This document shows, piece after piece, positions 16,444 to 26,501 of a stretch of 64,000 bases of DNA. The translations under genes were made by a program, and so were the position numbers. Position 1 is the stretch's first letter. Each line of letters opens with the position of its first letter. Location of the stretch: NCBI RefSeq assembly GCF_001676705.1, contig NZ_CP016170.1:2294001-2358000 (forward strand). The letters run 5' to 3'. The notes under the pieces are model-generated. The model had not been told where the DNA came from. It did no database searches and saw only the letters and a program-made list of their open reading frames with translations. The DNA comes from Bordetella bronchialis. GTDB taxonomy: Bacteria > Pseudomonadota > Gammaproteobacteria > Burkholderiales > Burkholderiaceae_B.

Positions 16444-19400
16444 TCAACCCTCTTCGACCGCCAGATGCGATTCCCCCGCGATCAGCACCCGTAGCAGGCG
16501 CTCCCGTTCAGCGGCTTGCAGCGTGTGGTCGTAGTGGGGCTTCCTGGCGATCCAGGTGGCGATGGGGATGCCGTCGCGGAACAGGATGCGGTTGCCGGCC
16601 AGGGCGGGGACTTTTTCGCCGGGCAGGAGGGTGCCGCACAGATTCAGCGGATCGACGGCGGAGATGCGCACCAGCGACCCGTCGTGGGGACGGCGCCTGA
16701 CTTCGCGCAGGAGCGGGATGGCTTCGGGCAGGGCGAACTGTTCGCCCGCCAGGCCGGCCACGAAGCGGCCGCCGCGGACTTCGCCGCGGGCCTCCATGCG
16801 ATGCAGGACGGGCAGCCATTCGCGCCATGGCGGCAGCCAGGCGGGTTCGCGGTCCAGCAGGCGCCAGAACACCACGCCATAGCGGCGCAGCAGCACGCGC
16901 GCGATGTGCTCCAGCGTTTCCGGCGGAATGGTCGGGCGGCGGACTGGCTTGGCGGCGGGACGCTGGCCGGCGGCCGTCGCCAGCGCGGCGCTCATCGAGG
17001 CCGTGGCCGACTCCCGCGGACGCCGCACCGGCGCCCAGCGCCCGGCGGCCTCCAGCGGATCCGGCATGGCGCCCCGGCGCCGGCGCGCCGCGTGCGCGGT
17101 GCGCTTGGAGGCGGGTACCAGCAGGGCCCGCAGTCCCGCGAAGCTGTCCGCGGCGATCAGGCCCGCCGCCACCAGTTCCCCCAGCGCCTCTTCCAGTTGC
17201 CCGGGCAGCAGCCGCGTTTCCGCGGCCAGTTCGTCATAGAACATGGCGCCGCCGTCCAGCAGCGCCGCCAGCACGAGCTGGGCGCGGCCGGAGACCTCCG
17301 CCTGGTTTTCCAGGTGCGGCAGCGCGTGCCACAGGCGCAGGTGGCGGCGCGGCAGGATGACCATGGGCGTGGCGCGCACCGGCCCCGCGCCCGGACGGGC
17401 ACCGGGCCCGCGCGCGGGATGGGATAGCCGCGTCCAGGCGATCTTGCCGGCGCGCGACAACTCGTCCAGCCAGTCGGGGGCGTAATCGGCGATGCGGGCG
17501 GCGAGCAGTTCGCTTTCCCAGGCGCCGGCGGGGGCCTCATAGCCTTCCAGCTGGTCCAGCACGGTGGGCAAGCCGTGCGGACCGCGCAGCCGTGCGTCCG
17601 GCGACAGGTGCTGCCAATCGAACAGGAAGCGCATGAAGTCCTGGCGCGACACCGGCTCGACTTCGCCGCGCAGGCGCTTGATGGTGTAGCGATGGATGCG
17701 GGCCAGCAGATGGCGTTCGCACCATTCTTCCTGGGCGGCGCCGGGGCTGAAGCGGCCGCGCATGACGCTGCCCTCGCTTTCCAGCCGCGCCAGCAGGATG
17801 GCGACGCGGGACAGGGGCCAGCCCAGCAGGCTTGCCAGGGCCTCGTCCGTGACCGGGCCGCTGACGGCCAGCCGCGCGCCCAGGATGTCGGCCTGGGCAC
17901 TATCGGTGTCCCAGGCCGTATCGCCGGGAAGCGGCGCGGGCGCGGGGTCTCGGCTGTCCGGCGGACGGGCGCCGGGGTAGGCGGCCTGCACGCAACCCAG
18001 GCGTTCCAGGGCGACCCAGAACCGCATCGTGGCGGTGGCCGCGGCTTGTGGCGATGCCCGCGATGCGTCTGCCTCCGTGGCCTTTGCCGCGGAGGCCGCT
18101 ATTGCGTGGACTGGCGCTGTCTGCGCCGATGGGGGCGACGGGGCTTGCGAAGCATCCACGCGCAGCCGGCAGGCGCGGCCCGACTGCGCCAGGTCCCGCA
18201 GCCAGGCCTTCCAGGCCGGACGCGCATCGGCTTCGGCCTCGGTAATGAAGGCCAGTTCGTTCAGCGCTTCGTGCATTTCATCGGCGTCGCGCGGATCGGG
18301 CCAGGCCTCCTGGCGCACGCGCTCGATGGCGTCCGCGTCCAGCGCGCCCAGGTCGTCCGCGCTGGCGGGATCGGTCCAGCGGCGAGCCATGACGGCGCGC
18401 GTGCGGCGTTCTTCGAGTGGCGCGTCATCCAGGAAGGCGTAGGGCTGGGCGCTCAGGATCTCCATGGCCAGCGGCGAGGGCGTGGGCAGGTCCCGCACGA
18501 CGAGCCGGCATCGGCCTTGCTCGATGCGTTGCAGTACGGCCAGCCATTGCACGGTGTCCATGGCTTCATGCAGGCAGTCGTCCAGCGCCTGGCTGACCAG
18601 GGGATGATCGGGGATGTCGCGTTCGCCCTGGATGTTCTCCAGGCAGGCGGCCTGGTCCGGGAAGACCGCCGCCAGCAAGTCGTCGCTGCGCATGCGCTGG
18701 ATCTGCGGCACGACCTTGCGCCCGCCGGAGAAGCGCGGCAAGGCCAGGGCGATGCCGGCGCTCCAGCGCCACCGCACATTGAAAAGCGGGGCGTCCAGCA
18801 AGGCCTGGATCAATACCTGTTCCGCCGTCGCCGGGCGCAGGTAGCGCCAGACTTCCTCCAGCGGGAAGCTGTGCGCGTCCGTCAGCGACAGGACGATGGC
18901 GTCCTCGGTGGCGGCGGCCTGCAATTCGAAATTGAAACGGCGGCAGAAGCGCTTGCGCAGCGCCAGTCCCCAGGCGCGATTGACCCGGCTGCCGAAGGGC
19001 GCGTGCAGGACCAGCTGCATGCCGCCCGATTCGTCGAAGAAGCGTTCCAGGACCAGGGTGTCCTGGGTGGGCAGGACGCCGAGCGCCGCGCGCGCGCCGG
19101 CGAGATAGTCGACGATCTGGCGCGCGGCCGAGGCATCGATGCCGATCTCTTCCGCAAGCCTTTCCCTTGCCTGGTCCAGCGCGTCCGATCGCGCGTCGAC
19201 CTCCAGCAGCGCATGCACCCGCGCGCGCAAGCGCGCGACCCCGGCGGACAGCTCGTCGCTGCGGCCGGGCGCTTCGCCCAGCCAGAAGGGAATATTCGGC
19301 GCCATGCCATGGGCGTCCTCGACGCGCACCCGTCCCGTTTCCACGCGCAGGATGCGGTACGAGGTATTGCCCAGCTGGAACACATCGCCGGCCAGGCTCT

Positions 19401-20991
19401 CGACGGCGAAGTCCTCGTTCACCGTGCCGATGTTCAAACCTTGCGGCTCCAGCACGACCGCGTAATCCGCGTTGTCCGGGATGGTGCCGCCGGATGTCAC
19501 CGCCGTGAGCAGGCTGCCGCGCTTGCCGCGCACCGTGCCGGCGACCGCATCGCGGTGCACATAGGCGGCCCGCTGGCCGTTGCGGCCGGTGTGGCCCTGG
19601 GCCAGCATGCGCAGCACGGCGTCGAAGCGCTCGCGCGGCAGGTCGGCATAGGGCTCGGCCTGGCGCACCATGGCGTACAGTTCGTCCTCGTTCCACTCGC
19701 GGCAGGAAACGTCGGCCGCGATCTGCTGCGCCAGGACGTCCAGCGGCGCGCGCGGGATGCGCAGCAGGTCCAGTTCGCCGCGGCGCACGCAGTCCAGCAG
19801 CGCCGCGCATTCGATCAGGTCGTCGCGCGAGGTCGGGAACAGGCGCCCCTTGGGTATGCCGCCCACGTGGTGGCCGGCGCGGCCGACACGCTGCAGCAGG
19901 GCCGAGATGCCGCGCGGCGATCCCACCTGGCACACCAGGTCCACGTCGCCGATGTCGATGCCCAATTCCAGCGACGCCGTCGCCACCAAGACCTGCAGTT
20001 CGCCGCGCTTGAGCCGCTGCTCGGCATGCAGGCGATGTTCCTTGGACAGGCTGCCGTGGTGCGCGGCGACCGCTTCGTCGCCCAGGCGCTCCGCCAGGTG
20101 GCGCGCGGCCCGTTCGGCCATGCGCCGCGTGTTGACGAAGACCAGGGTGGTGCGGTGTTGCGCCGCCAGCATTGCCATCCGGTCGTAGAGCAGTTCCCAC
20201 ACGTCGTTGGCCATGACCGCTTCCAGCGGCACGGGTGGCAGTTCCAGCGCCAGGTCGCGCTGGCGCCCGTGTCCGATGTCCACGATGGCGCACTCCCCGG
20301 CGCGCGGCGTGCCGGCCAGGAAGCGGGCCACGGCATCCAGGGGTTTTTGCGTGGCCGAAAGGCCGATGCGGGCGGGAGGGCGCTCGCACAGCGCGTCCAG
20401 CCGGGCCAGCGTCAACGCCAGGTGGCTGCCGCGCTTCGTGCCGGCGACCGCGTGGATTTCGTCGACGATCACGGTACGCGTGGTCGCCAGCATCGCGCGG
20501 CCGCTGGCGGATGTCAGCAGCACGTACAGCGATTCCGGCGTGGTCACCACGATATGCGGCGGGCGCTTGCGCATTGCCGCGCGGTCCTGCTGCGTGGTGT
20601 CGCCGGTACGCACGGCCGTAAGGATGCCGTGCGGCGGCAGCCCCAGCCGGCGCAGTTCGTCGGCAATGCCGGCCAGCGGGGCTTCCAGGTTGACCTGGAT
20701 GTCATTGGACAGGGCCTTGAGCGGCGATACGTAGACCACCGTCGTCCGGTCGGGCAACTCGCCGCCGGCGGCGATACTGTCGCGTACCAGGTCGTCGATG
20801 GCCGCCAGGAAAGCGGTCAGGGTCTTGCCGGAGCCGGTGGGCGCGGCGACCAGGACAGGGCGGCGCTCCCGGATCACGGGCCACGCGGCGACCTGCGCCG
20901 GCGTGGGCGCGGGAAAAACGTGACGGAACCAGGCGGCGACCGCGGGGTGGAAGGCGTCCAGCACGTCGGCGCCGGCGCGGGAGGAAGTCAT
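16444..20991 (-). CDS. lhr: Large Lhr-type ATP-dependent helicase
   Basis: A 1515-residue superfamily 2 helicase of the long Lhr family. Walker A APTGSGKT is at residues 50-57, DEIH at 177-180, motif III GLSATQ, motif IV VFVNTRR, motif [11 protein letters not shown] and motif [10 protein letters not shown]. The two RecA-like domains are followed by the winged-helix and Lhr-core region, then a long C-terminal Lhr-HTH part, matching the length of E. coli Lhr (about 1538). Lhr translocates 3' to 5' on single-stranded DNA and unwinds DNA or RNA:DNA, with links to repair. The gene stands alone, divergent from a LysR gene; it is not next to a nuclease. Residues ~910-960 are an Ala/Pro-rich low-complexity insert. 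Confidence 0.95.
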   Translation of the reverse strand: MTSSRAGADVLDAFHPAVAAWFRHVFPAPTPAQVAAWPVIRERRPVLVAAPTGSGKTLTAFLAAIDDLVRDSIAAGGELPDRTTVVYVSPLKALSNDIQVNLEAPLAGIADELRRLGLPPHGILTAVRTGDTTQQDRAAMRKRPPHIVVTTPESLYVLLTSASGRAMLATTRTVIVDEIHAVAGTKRGSHLALTLARLDALCERPPARIGLSATQKPLDAVARFLAGTPRAGECAIVDIGHGRQRDLALELPPVPLEAVMANDVWELLYDRMAMLAAQHRTTLVFVNTRRMAERAARHLAERLGDEAVAAHHGSLSKEHRLHAEQRLKRGELQVLVATASLELGIDIGDVDLVCQVGSPRGISALLQRVGRAGHHVGGIPKGRLFPTSRDDLIECAALLDCVRRGELDLLRIPRAPLDVLAQQIAADVSCREWNEDELYAMVRQAEPYADLPRERFDAVLRMLAQGHTGRNGQRAAYVHRDAVAGTVRGKRGSLLTAVTSGGTIPDNADYAVVLEPQGLNIGTVNEDFAVESLAGDVFQLGNTSYRILRVETGRVRVEDAHGMAPNIPFWLGEAPGRSDELSAGVARLRARVHALLEVDARSDALDQARERLAEEIGIDASAARQIVDYLAGARAALGVLPTQDTLVLERFFDESGGMQLVLHAPFGSRVNRAWGLALRKRFCRRFNFELQAAATEDAIVLSLTDAHSFPLEEVWRYLRPATAEQVLIQALLDAPLFNVRWRWSAGIALALPRFSGGRKVVPQIQRMRSDDLLAAVFPDQAACLENIQGERDIPDHPLVSQALDDCLHEAMDTVQWLAVLQRIEQGRCRLVVRDLPTPSPLAMEILSAQPYAFLDDAPLEERRTRAVMARRWTDPASADDLGALDADAIERVRQEAWPDPRDADEMHEALNELAFITEAEADARPAWKAWLRDLAQSGRACRLRVDASQAPSPPSAQTAPVHAIAASAAKATEADASRASPQAAATATMRFWVALERLGCVQAAYPGARPPDSRDPAPAPLPGDTAWDTDSAQADILGARLAVSGPVTDEALASLLGWPLSRVAILLARLESEGSVMRGRFSPGAAQEEWCERHLLARIHRYTIKRLRGEVEPVSRQDFMRFLFDWQHLSPDARLRGPHGLPTVLDQLEGYEAPAGAWESELLAARIADYAPDWLDELSRAGKIAWTRLSHPARGPGARPGAGPVRATPMVILPRRHLRLWHALPHLENQAEVSGRAQLVLAALLDGGAMFYDELAAETRLLPGQLEEALGELVAAGLIAADSFAGLRALLVPASKRTAHAARRRRGAMPDPLEAAGRWAPVRRPRESATASMSAALATAAGQRPAAKPVRRPTIPPETLEHIARVLLRRYGVVFWRLLDREPAWLPPWREWLPVLHRMEARGEVRGGRFVAGLAGEQFALPEAIPLLREVRRRPHDGSLVRISAVDPLNLCGTLLPGEKVPALAGNRILFRDGIPIATWIARKPHYDHTLQAAERERLLRVLIAGESHLAVEEG

Positions 20992-21034
20992 GCTTTCTTA
21001 TATCGGGGCGTAGGAGCCGAAGTCAACCGCGCCT

Positions 21035-21064
21035 GCCGGACCGCCGGACCGCCGGACCGCCGGA
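21035..21064 (+). repeat. 8-bp tandem repeat, CCGCCGGA, nearly four copies
   Basis: GCCGGA followed by three perfect copies of CCGCCGGA, in the 116 bp gap between the divergent lhr and LysR genes. It is a simple sequence repeat that could vary in copy number by slippage. Each unit carries a CCGG core. No coding role is seen. Confidence 0.8.
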
Positions 21065-21107
21065 TCGCAGCCCACCGTGCGCCCGGGCGGCCGGCTAAGA
21101 TGCGACC

Positions 21108-22004
21108 ATGAAAACGACCCTGGACGAAATGCAGACTTTCATCGCCGTGGTGGATACCGGCTCCATCACCGCGGCATCGGCGCAGTTGGGCCAGACCGTT
21201 TCGGCCATCAGCCGCGCGCTGGCGCGCCTGGAGCGCAAGCTGGACACCACCTTGCTGCAGCGGACCACCCGCCGCCTGGCCTTGACCGAAGAGGGCAGGC
21301 TATTCCTGGCGGACGCGCGCCGCATCGTCGAGTCGGTGGATGCGATGGAAGAGCAGATGGCGGTCCGGCGCCACGTGCCGTCGGGCCTGCTGCGGGTCAA
21401 CGCCGCGTCGCCCTTCATGCTGCACGTCATCGTGCCGCTGGTGGGCGGCTTCCGCGAGCGCTATCCGGAGATCGCGCTGGAGCTGCATACCAGCGACCAG
21501 ATCATCGATCTGCTGGAGCAGCGCACCGACATCGCCATCCGCATCGGGCCGCTGCGCGATTCGACGCTGCATGCGCGGCCCCTGGGCAGCAACGCGCTGC
21601 GCATATTGGCCAGCCCGGCCTATCTGGCGCAACGCGGCAAGCCCCGCACGCCGGACGATCTGGCGCGCCACAGCCTGCTGGGCTTTACCCAGCCCGAGAC
21701 GCTGAACAACTGGCCCTTGCGGCACGCGGCCGGGGATGGCCTGCCTATCGAGCCCACGCTGTCGGCGTCCAGCGGCGAGACGCTGCGCCAGCTGGCGCTG
21801 GCGGGGCAGGGCCTGGCGTGCCTGGCGGATTTCATGACGCGGGAGGACCGCCGCCGCGGCGACCTGGTGCAGGTCCTGGCGCGCGATACCGTGGAAGTGC
21901 GCCAGCCCGTGCACGCCGTGTACTACCGCAACACGCAACTGGCCTCGCGCATCGGATGTTTCCTGGACTATGTAGCGGAACGGATGCGCGAAGGGCGGGA
22001 TTGA
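21108..22004 (+). CDS. LysR-family transcriptional regulator (YafC/DsdC-like group)
   Basis: A 298-residue LysR protein: HTH at about residues 1-62 (MQTFIAVVDTGSITAAS, VSAISRALARLERKL, TTLLQRTTRRLALTEEG) followed by the effector domain with VPSGLLRVNAASPF. It belongs to the group that regulates a neighbouring, usually divergent, gene, but here the divergent neighbour is the Lhr helicase and the downstream gene is convergent, so its target is not obvious. The ATG at 21108 is the first in-frame start and gives the expected length. Confidence 0.93.
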   Translation: MKTTLDEMQTFIAVVDTGSITAASAQLGQTVSAISRALARLERKLDTTLLQRTTRRLALTEEGRLFLADARRIVESVDAMEEQMAVRRHVPSGLLRVNAASPFMLHVIVPLVGGFRERYPEIALELHTSDQIIDLLEQRTDIAIRIGPLRDSTLHARPLGSNALRILASPAYLAQRGKPRTPDDLARHSLLGFTQPETLNNWPLRHAAGDGLPIEPTLSASSGETLRQLALAGQGLACLADFMTREDRRRGDLVQVLARDTVEVRQPVHAVYYRNTQLASRIGCFLDYVAERMREGRD

Positions 22005-22060
22005 AGGCGCTGGCGGTGGCGGCGCGGGCCGTGAACGGGGAAGCCTGAAACCCGCGCGCC

Positions 22061-22573
22061 TCAGTTCTGCCGCAATTGGGCGGTGCGCCATTGTGTCAGC
22101 GCCACCTGGCAGGCCAGGTCCATATCGCCCGCGCCCGATCCGCCCAGCATGGCGGCGCCTTGCCGCTTGCATTCCTTGTGCAGGAAACTGTTGAAGCTGT
22201 CCTGGGAATGCTTCAGCGCGTGCAGGGCCTCCGGCGTGGCGGCGGAATCGATCTGTTTGAGGCCGGCTTCCACCTGCGCGTATGCGGCCCGCATGACGTC
22301 CTTGGCCTTCTTCAGTTCGGCCTTCAGGCAGGCTTGCATGGCGGTGCGCGGCTTATCGCCGATGGCGGACTGGCAAAGGTCCAGGATTGCCGCCGCCGTG
22401 CGCGGCGCGGAGACCGTGGCGCCGGGGGACACGGCCCGGACGTCCGGCGTCGATATCGATGGCCTTGGCGGCGCGGGTTCCGCCGCCAGCACGGTCCCGC
22501 CGGCCAGCGCCCACATGGCGACGGCCATGATGGACATGCACGCCATGCGATTGCGCGGGGTGGTACGGTTCAT
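22061..22573 (-). CDS. Exported LprI-like (DUF1311-type) protein
   Basis: A 170-residue exported protein. ATG 22573 follows AAGGAG and starts a signal peptide (MSIMAVAMWALAGGTVLAAE). After a Pro-rich linker, the C-terminal ~110 residues have four cysteines at regular places (LCQSA, ACLKAE, ECKRQG, LACQVAL) and a helical YAQVEAGLKQ core. This looks like the lysozyme inhibitor LprI/DUF1311 fold, whose members are periplasmic and contain two disulphides. The family assignment is by pattern only. It is convergent with the LysR gene and independent of neighbours. Confidence 0.6.
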   Translation of the reverse strand: MNRTTPRNRMACMSIMAVAMWALAGGTVLAAEPAPPRPSISTPDVRAVSPGATVSAPRTAAAILDLCQSAIGDKPRTAMQACLKAELKKAKDVMRAAYAQVEAGLKQIDSAATPEALHALKHSQDSFNSFLHKECKRQGAAMLGGSGAGDMDLACQVALTQWRTAQLRQN

Positions 22574-22760
22574 TGCCTGCTCCTTGGTGGAATGCTCCGC
22601 GCCGATTGTAGGCAGGATGATCCCGCCAGGATGCCCGGCGGGCATGAATGGGCGTTGAATGTCGCCTGCAAGGGCGCGCTTCCAAAACAAAGCGGCGCAT
22701 GCGCGCCACACCGCCGGCGCGGCAGGCATCGCGGCAACCGGCGTCGAAAATTGGACAAGG

Positions 22761-23555
22761 CTATGCGGCGTCGTGGAAGATCACGCCCAGCACGTGCCGC
22801 TGTCCTTCCCGCAGGCGGCTTACCCCATGGCGCAGTTTGACCCGATAGACGCCACGCGTGCCTTGCACCGGGCGCTCGTTGACCGCGAACACCACGGCAT
22901 CGCCCTTGTCCAGGTGCACGACTTCCACGCGGGACTGCATGCGCGGGCGCTGTTCGGTCAAGACGAATTCGCCGCCGGCATAATCGACGCCCGGGCGGGA
23001 AAGCAGTATCGCGATCTGCAAGGGAAAGACGTGCTCGCCGTACAGGTCCTGGTGCAGGCAGTTGTAGTCGTCCGGCCCGTATCGCAGCAGCAGGGGAGTC
23101 GGCCGCGACTGGCCCGCCTGGTGGCAGCGGCGCAGGAAGCCCGCGTGCGTGGGTGGATAGCGCACGGGATTGCCCATGGCGGCATTCCAGCGGTTGGCGA
23201 TGGGGGCCAGCTGCGCATAGGCCTGTTCGCGCAGCGTCTGGATGATGGCCGGCAGGGGATAGGCGAAGTACTGGTATTCGCCGCGTCCGAAACCGTGGCG
23301 GCTCATCACGATGCGGCTGCGGAAACGCGCGCTCTCGTCATAGCAGGCAGCCAGGGCGTCGCATTGCGCATCGGACAACAGTCGGGGGAGAAGGGCGCAG
23401 CCCTGGGCATCCAGGCCGGCTGCCAGGGACTCCCATGGCGCATCGTGCAGCCCGGCGGCCGGCTGCAGCAGCGCATCGGCGGCGGCAGCGGATGTCGGGG
23501 CACCGGCCGCGACGTCGAAATCCAGGGGGGCTTGGCGCGAAGGAGAAGGCATCAT
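22761..23555 (-). CDS. 2-oxoglutarate/Fe(II)-dependent oxygenase (prolyl hydroxylase-like)
   Basis: A 264-residue protein with a double-stranded beta-helix C-terminal domain. The iron-binding HxD is in LHQDLYGE, the distal histidine is in KLRHGVSRL, and the following Arg (SRLREGQR) is well placed to bind 2-oxoglutarate. The order GVDYAGGEFVLTEQRPRMQSR between them matches the bacterial prolyl-4-hydroxylase-like group (COG3826). Such enzymes hydroxylate a protein side chain or small molecule. The N-terminal 60 residues are Ala-rich and variable. It is transcribed alone, on the same strand as the NTF2-like gene 102 bp upstream. Confidence 0.85.
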   Translation of the reverse strand: MMPSPSRQAPLDFDVAAGAPTSAAAADALLQPAAGLHDAPWESLAAGLDAQGCALLPRLLSDAQCDALAACYDESARFRSRIVMSRHGFGRGEYQYFAYPLPAIIQTLREQAYAQLAPIANRWNAAMGNPVRYPPTHAGFLRRCHQAGQSRPTPLLLRYGPDDYNCLHQDLYGEHVFPLQIAILLSRPGVDYAGGEFVLTEQRPRMQSRVEVVHLDKGDAVVFAVNERPVQGTRGVYRVKLRHGVSRLREGQRHVLGVIFHDAA

Positions 23556-23657
23556 CGGCGGACCAGGTACAGGCGCGATCGGGGATGGACGCCTTCAGTC
23601 TAGATCCGGGGCCGTGCGGATGCACTCCGTATATTGCGTGCCGCAGGGAAACCGCCT

Positions 23658-24056
23658 TCAGGATGATGTCCGCACCGCCTGCCGAGCCAGCAACTTCCAG
23701 CCGTCCCCTTGCCTTTGCCACACCAGCAGTATCTTCAGCGCGACGTGCCCCGGCCGCCCGCCGTCGCAGGTATCGGCGTCCAGCGTATGGCGCACCAGCG
23801 CCACGTCGCCGGAGACGGCGATGGCCTGGTCCGTCAGGTCGATGCGGCGGAAGTCGGAGCGCCCTGACACCAGCGCGTCCATGAAGGCGGCTTTGTCCTC
23901 GACCATGCCGCTGGAATGCCCGTAGCTGAGCGCGCCGGCGGCCAGCGCATCCAGCGCGGCCGGCGTGGGATCGAGCATGGCGCGCCGCAGGTTTTCCACG
24001 GCAGCCGCGATCTCGTCATGCGCGGTCGTGTCCTGCGCAATCTCATCGGTTGTCAT
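23658..24056 (-). CDS. NTF2-like (SnoaL/DUF4440-type) small protein
   Basis: A 132-residue protein with the cone-shaped NTF2-like pattern: an N-terminal amphipathic helix (AAAVENLRRAMLDPTPAALD), LSYGHSSGMVEDKAAFMDAL, then strands ending LLVWQRQGDGWKLLARQAV. No signal peptide is present, so it is cytoplasmic. Members of this fold are isomerases, dehydratases or ligand-binding proteins; catalytic residues cannot be fixed here. The histidine in YGHSSG is in the pocket position often used. It lies upstream of, and on the same strand as, the 2OG oxygenase gene. Confidence 0.75.
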   Translation of the reverse strand: MTTDEIAQDTTAHDEIAAAVENLRRAMLDPTPAALDALAAGALSYGHSSGMVEDKAAFMDALVSGRSDFRRIDLTDQAIAVSGDVALVRHTLDADTCDGGRPGHVALKILLVWQRQGDGWKLLARQAVRTSS

Positions 24057-24142
24057 ATGACATGTCTCCTGTGGGTGGGCACGATTGCCATGGATTCAGC
24101 TGGATGACAGCTCTAGCACCCTGCTGTCTAGGTACTTTTACC

Positions 24143-24160
24143 ATGTACGTTGTCGTACAT
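24143..24160. promoter_or_regulatory. Perfect inverted repeat upstream of the amino acid ABC operon
   Basis: ATGTACG-TTGT-CGTACAT: two perfect 7-bp arms with a 4-bp spacer. It overlaps the -35 and spacer of a plausible promoter whose -10 would be TATAGT at 24167-24172, about 105 bp before the first permease gene. The form is like operators of GntR-family repressors. A small GGTA/TACC repeat sits just upstream at 24131-24142. Confidence 0.55.
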
Positions 24161-24276
24161 CAATGATATAGTCTGCGCCAGCAAGCGGTCACCGGATCCA
24201 AGCGCCGGCGTCACGCTTCCAAGAAAAAGGGCCACGCCAAGAGCGGGCCCTCATAAAGATAGAGACTGAGCGCGCG

Positions 24277-25026
24277 ATGAGCTTTTCCCTGGATTTCAGC
24301 AGCCTCTGGCCGTACTGGCCGGTGTTTCTCAAAGGCGCGTGGCTGACCCTGAAGATGACCGCCGTGGCGATTTTCTTCGGCGTGGTCCTGGGCACCCTGG
24401 TGGCCTTCGCCAAGCGCAGCCGCTACCGGCTGCTGTCCCGCGCCTGCGCGGTGTACATCGAAGCGGTGCGCAATACGCCTTTCCTGGTGCAGATCTTCCT
24501 GCTGTTCTTCGGCCTGGCCAGCGCGGGCATCCGCCTGCCTACTTTCACCGCCGCGGTGCTGGCCATGATCGTCAACATCGGCGCCTATGCGGCGGAGATC
24601 ATCCGCGCCGGGCTGGAGTCGGTGCCGCGCGGCCAGATCGAGGCCGCGGAGTGCCTGGGGCTGTCGCGCTGGCGCATCGGCTGGCACGTGATGCTGCAGC
24701 CGTCCATCGAAAAGGTTTATCCCTCCTTGACCGGGCAGTTCCTGCTGATGATGCAGGCCTCGGCGGTGGCATCGCAGATCTCCGCGGAAGAGTTGACCGC
24801 CGTTGCCAACACGGTGCAGTCCGACACCTTCCGCTCGCTGGAAACCTATATCGTCGTCGCGGCGCTGTACCTGCTGCTGTCGCTGATGATCAAGCTGCTG
24901 GCATGGGCCGTGGGCGAGTATGCCTTCAAGCGTCGCCGCGTCATCCGCCGCGCCGCCGCCCAGGCCGGCAAGGCGGCGCCCAAGCGTGCCAGCGTGGCGG
25001 CGGCCATCAAGCGGGGGGCGGCGTGA
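24277..25026 (+). CDS. Polar amino acid ABC transporter permease (HisM/GltK type), first subunit
   Basis: A 249-residue inner-membrane permease of the His/Glu/Gln importer family. The early FLKGAWLTLKMTAVAI segment, the RNTPFLVQIFLLFFG motif and the EAA loop (GQIEAAECLGLSRWRIGW) are typical. A basic, Ala-rich tail of about 30 residues (KRRRVIRRAAAQ) extends the usual C-terminus. It begins the four-gene operon permease-permease-ATPase-receptor, downstream of the palindrome at 24143. Confidence 0.93.
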   Translation: MSFSLDFSSLWPYWPVFLKGAWLTLKMTAVAIFFGVVLGTLVAFAKRSRYRLLSRACAVYIEAVRNTPFLVQIFLLFFGLASAGIRLPTFTAAVLAMIVNIGAYAAEIIRAGLESVPRGQIEAAECLGLSRWRIGWHVMLQPSIEKVYPSLTGQFLLMMQASAVASQISAEELTAVANTVQSDTFRSLETYIVVAALYLLLSLMIKLLAWAVGEYAFKRRRVIRRAAAQAGKAAPKRASVAAAIKRGAA

Positions 25027-25676
25027 TGCACGGCTTTTCCATGGCGCATCTGTGGTACCTGGTGCAGTCCATCGGCTGGACCCTGACCCTGTCGGCGCTG
25101 GCCTTCGTGCTGGGCAGCATCGGCGGTTTCGGCGTGATGCTGGCGCGGATCTCGCCCCGCCGCTGGCTGCGCACGGCAGCCCTGGTCTATATCGAGATCA
25201 TCCAGGGCATCCCGCTGCTGATCCTGCTGTTCATCGTCTATTTCGGCCTGTCGGTATATGGCTACGAGGTGCCGTCGCTGGTGGCGGCGGGCCTGGCCCT
25301 GATGGTCTACACCAGCGCCTACCTGGGCGATATCTGGCGCGGCTGCGTGCAGGCCATGCCCAGGCCGCAATGGGAGGCTGCCGAATGCCTGGCGATGACG
25401 CGCTGGCAGACACTGCGCCTGGTGATCATCCCGCAGGCCGTGCGCCTGGCCTTGCCGTCGACGGTGGGCTTCCTGGTACAGCTGATCAAAATGACGTCGC
25501 TGGCATCGGTGATCGGCTTCATCGAACTGACGCGCGCCGGCCAGATCATCAATAACTCGATCTTCGAGCCTTTCCTGGTTTTCGGCCTGGTGGCCGCCTT
25601 CTATTTCGTGCTGTGCTACCCGCTGTCGCGCTGGAGCCAATCGATGGAGAACAAGCTCAATGTCGGCAATCGTTAA
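25026..25676 (+). CDS. Polar amino acid ABC transporter permease, second subunit
   Basis: A 216-residue permease, partner of the preceding one. It opens LWYLVQSIGWTLTLSALAFV and has EIIQGIPLLILLFIVYFG and the EAA loop QWEAAECLAMTRWQTLR. Its ATG shares one base with the upstream TGA (TGATG), so translation is coupled. It overlaps the ATPase gene by 17 bp. The heterodimer forms the membrane channel for a polar amino acid. Confidence 0.93.
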   Translation: MHGFSMAHLWYLVQSIGWTLTLSALAFVLGSIGGFGVMLARISPRRWLRTAALVYIEIIQGIPLLILLFIVYFGLSVYGYEVPSLVAAGLALMVYTSAYLGDIWRGCVQAMPRPQWEAAECLAMTRWQTLRLVIIPQAVRLALPSTVGFLVQLIKMTSLASVIGFIELTRAGQIINNSIFEPFLVFGLVAAFYFVLCYPLSRWSQSMENKLNVGNR

Positions 25677-26388
25677 GCTCGACGACGTCTATAAGCGCTT
25701 CGGCTCGAACCAGGTACTGCAGGGCGTTTCCTTCGAGGTCGCCAAGGGCGAGATGATCGCCGTGATCGGCGCCAGCGGTTCGGGCAAGAGCACCGCGCTG
25801 CGTTGCATCGACCGCCTGGAAACCATAGACCAGGGCAGCATCGAGGTCTGCGGGATACGCGTGGACAGCCCCGCCGTGGACCTGCGCCAGCTGCGGCTGG
25901 AGGTCGGCATCGTGTTCCAGAGCTACAACCTGTTCGCCCACCTGACGGTGGAAGAGAACATCATGCTGGCGCTGCGGCACGTCAAGAAGAAAACCCGCGG
26001 CGAAGCGCGCGGCATCGCGCTGTCGGTGCTGGAACAGGTGGGGCTGGCGCAGAAGGCCGGCGCCTACCCCGAACAGCTTTCCGGCGGCCAGCAGCAGCGC
26101 GTGGCCATCGCGCGCTCGCTGGCCATGTCGCCCAAGGTCATGCTGTTCGACGAGGTGACCTCGGCCCTGGACCCGCAGCTGACCGGCGAAGTGCTGCGCG
26201 TCATGGAAGACCTTGCCGCCGGCGGCATGACCATGATCCTGGTCACCCATGAGATGGCCTTCGCCAAGCGCGTGGCCGACCGCATCATCTATATGCACCA
26301 GGGCAAGGTCTGGGAGGTCGGCGATGGCGGCATGCTGGACGCGCCACGGACCCCCGAACTGCGCGCTTTCCTGAGCAACGGGCTGTAG
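25660..26388 (+). CDS. Polar amino acid ABC transporter ATP-binding protein (GlnQ/HisP type)
   Basis: A 242-residue ATPase with Walker A GASGSGKST, the GlnQ-type LRCIDRLETID stretch, Q-loop VFQSYNLFAHLTV, signature LSGGQQQR, Walker B VMLFDEVTSALDP and switch VTHEM. The Walker B aspartate is followed by EVTSALD, as in the polar amino acid group. ATG 25660 lies within the end of the second permease gene. Together with the receptor gene it completes an importer for a polar amino acid such as glutamate, glutamine, histidine or a related compound. Confidence 0.95.
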   Translation: MSAIVKLDDVYKRFGSNQVLQGVSFEVAKGEMIAVIGASGSGKSTALRCIDRLETIDQGSIEVCGIRVDSPAVDLRQLRLEVGIVFQSYNLFAHLTVEENIMLALRHVKKKTRGEARGIALSVLEQVGLAQKAGAYPEQLSGGQQQRVAIARSLAMSPKVMLFDEVTSALDPQLTGEVLRVMEDLAAGGMTMILVTHEMAFAKRVADRIIYMHQGKVWEVGDGGMLDAPRTPELRAFLSNGL

Positions 26389-26501
26389 GGGCAGGGTGGC
26401 GCCCGTCGCCGCGCGCCCGGCTTTTCGCGCATAACGCCGACACGTATCCAAGGTTCATCCCAACGCAGTTCCGTCAACGCATTCTCAGCGAGGAGACACA
26501 C

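Noticed and set aside
21035..21064. The 8-bp repeat as a phase-variation switch for lhr or the LysR gene
   Set aside because: It is outside coding sequence and away from a recognisable -10/-35 pair, and 3-4 copies is few for slippage switching.
17575..21111. A 1178-residue open frame on the plus strand opposite the lhr gene
   Set aside because: It is Arg/Gln/Gly-rich with no domain or membrane pattern and is fully antisense to a clear Lhr helicase, so it is a GC-driven shadow.
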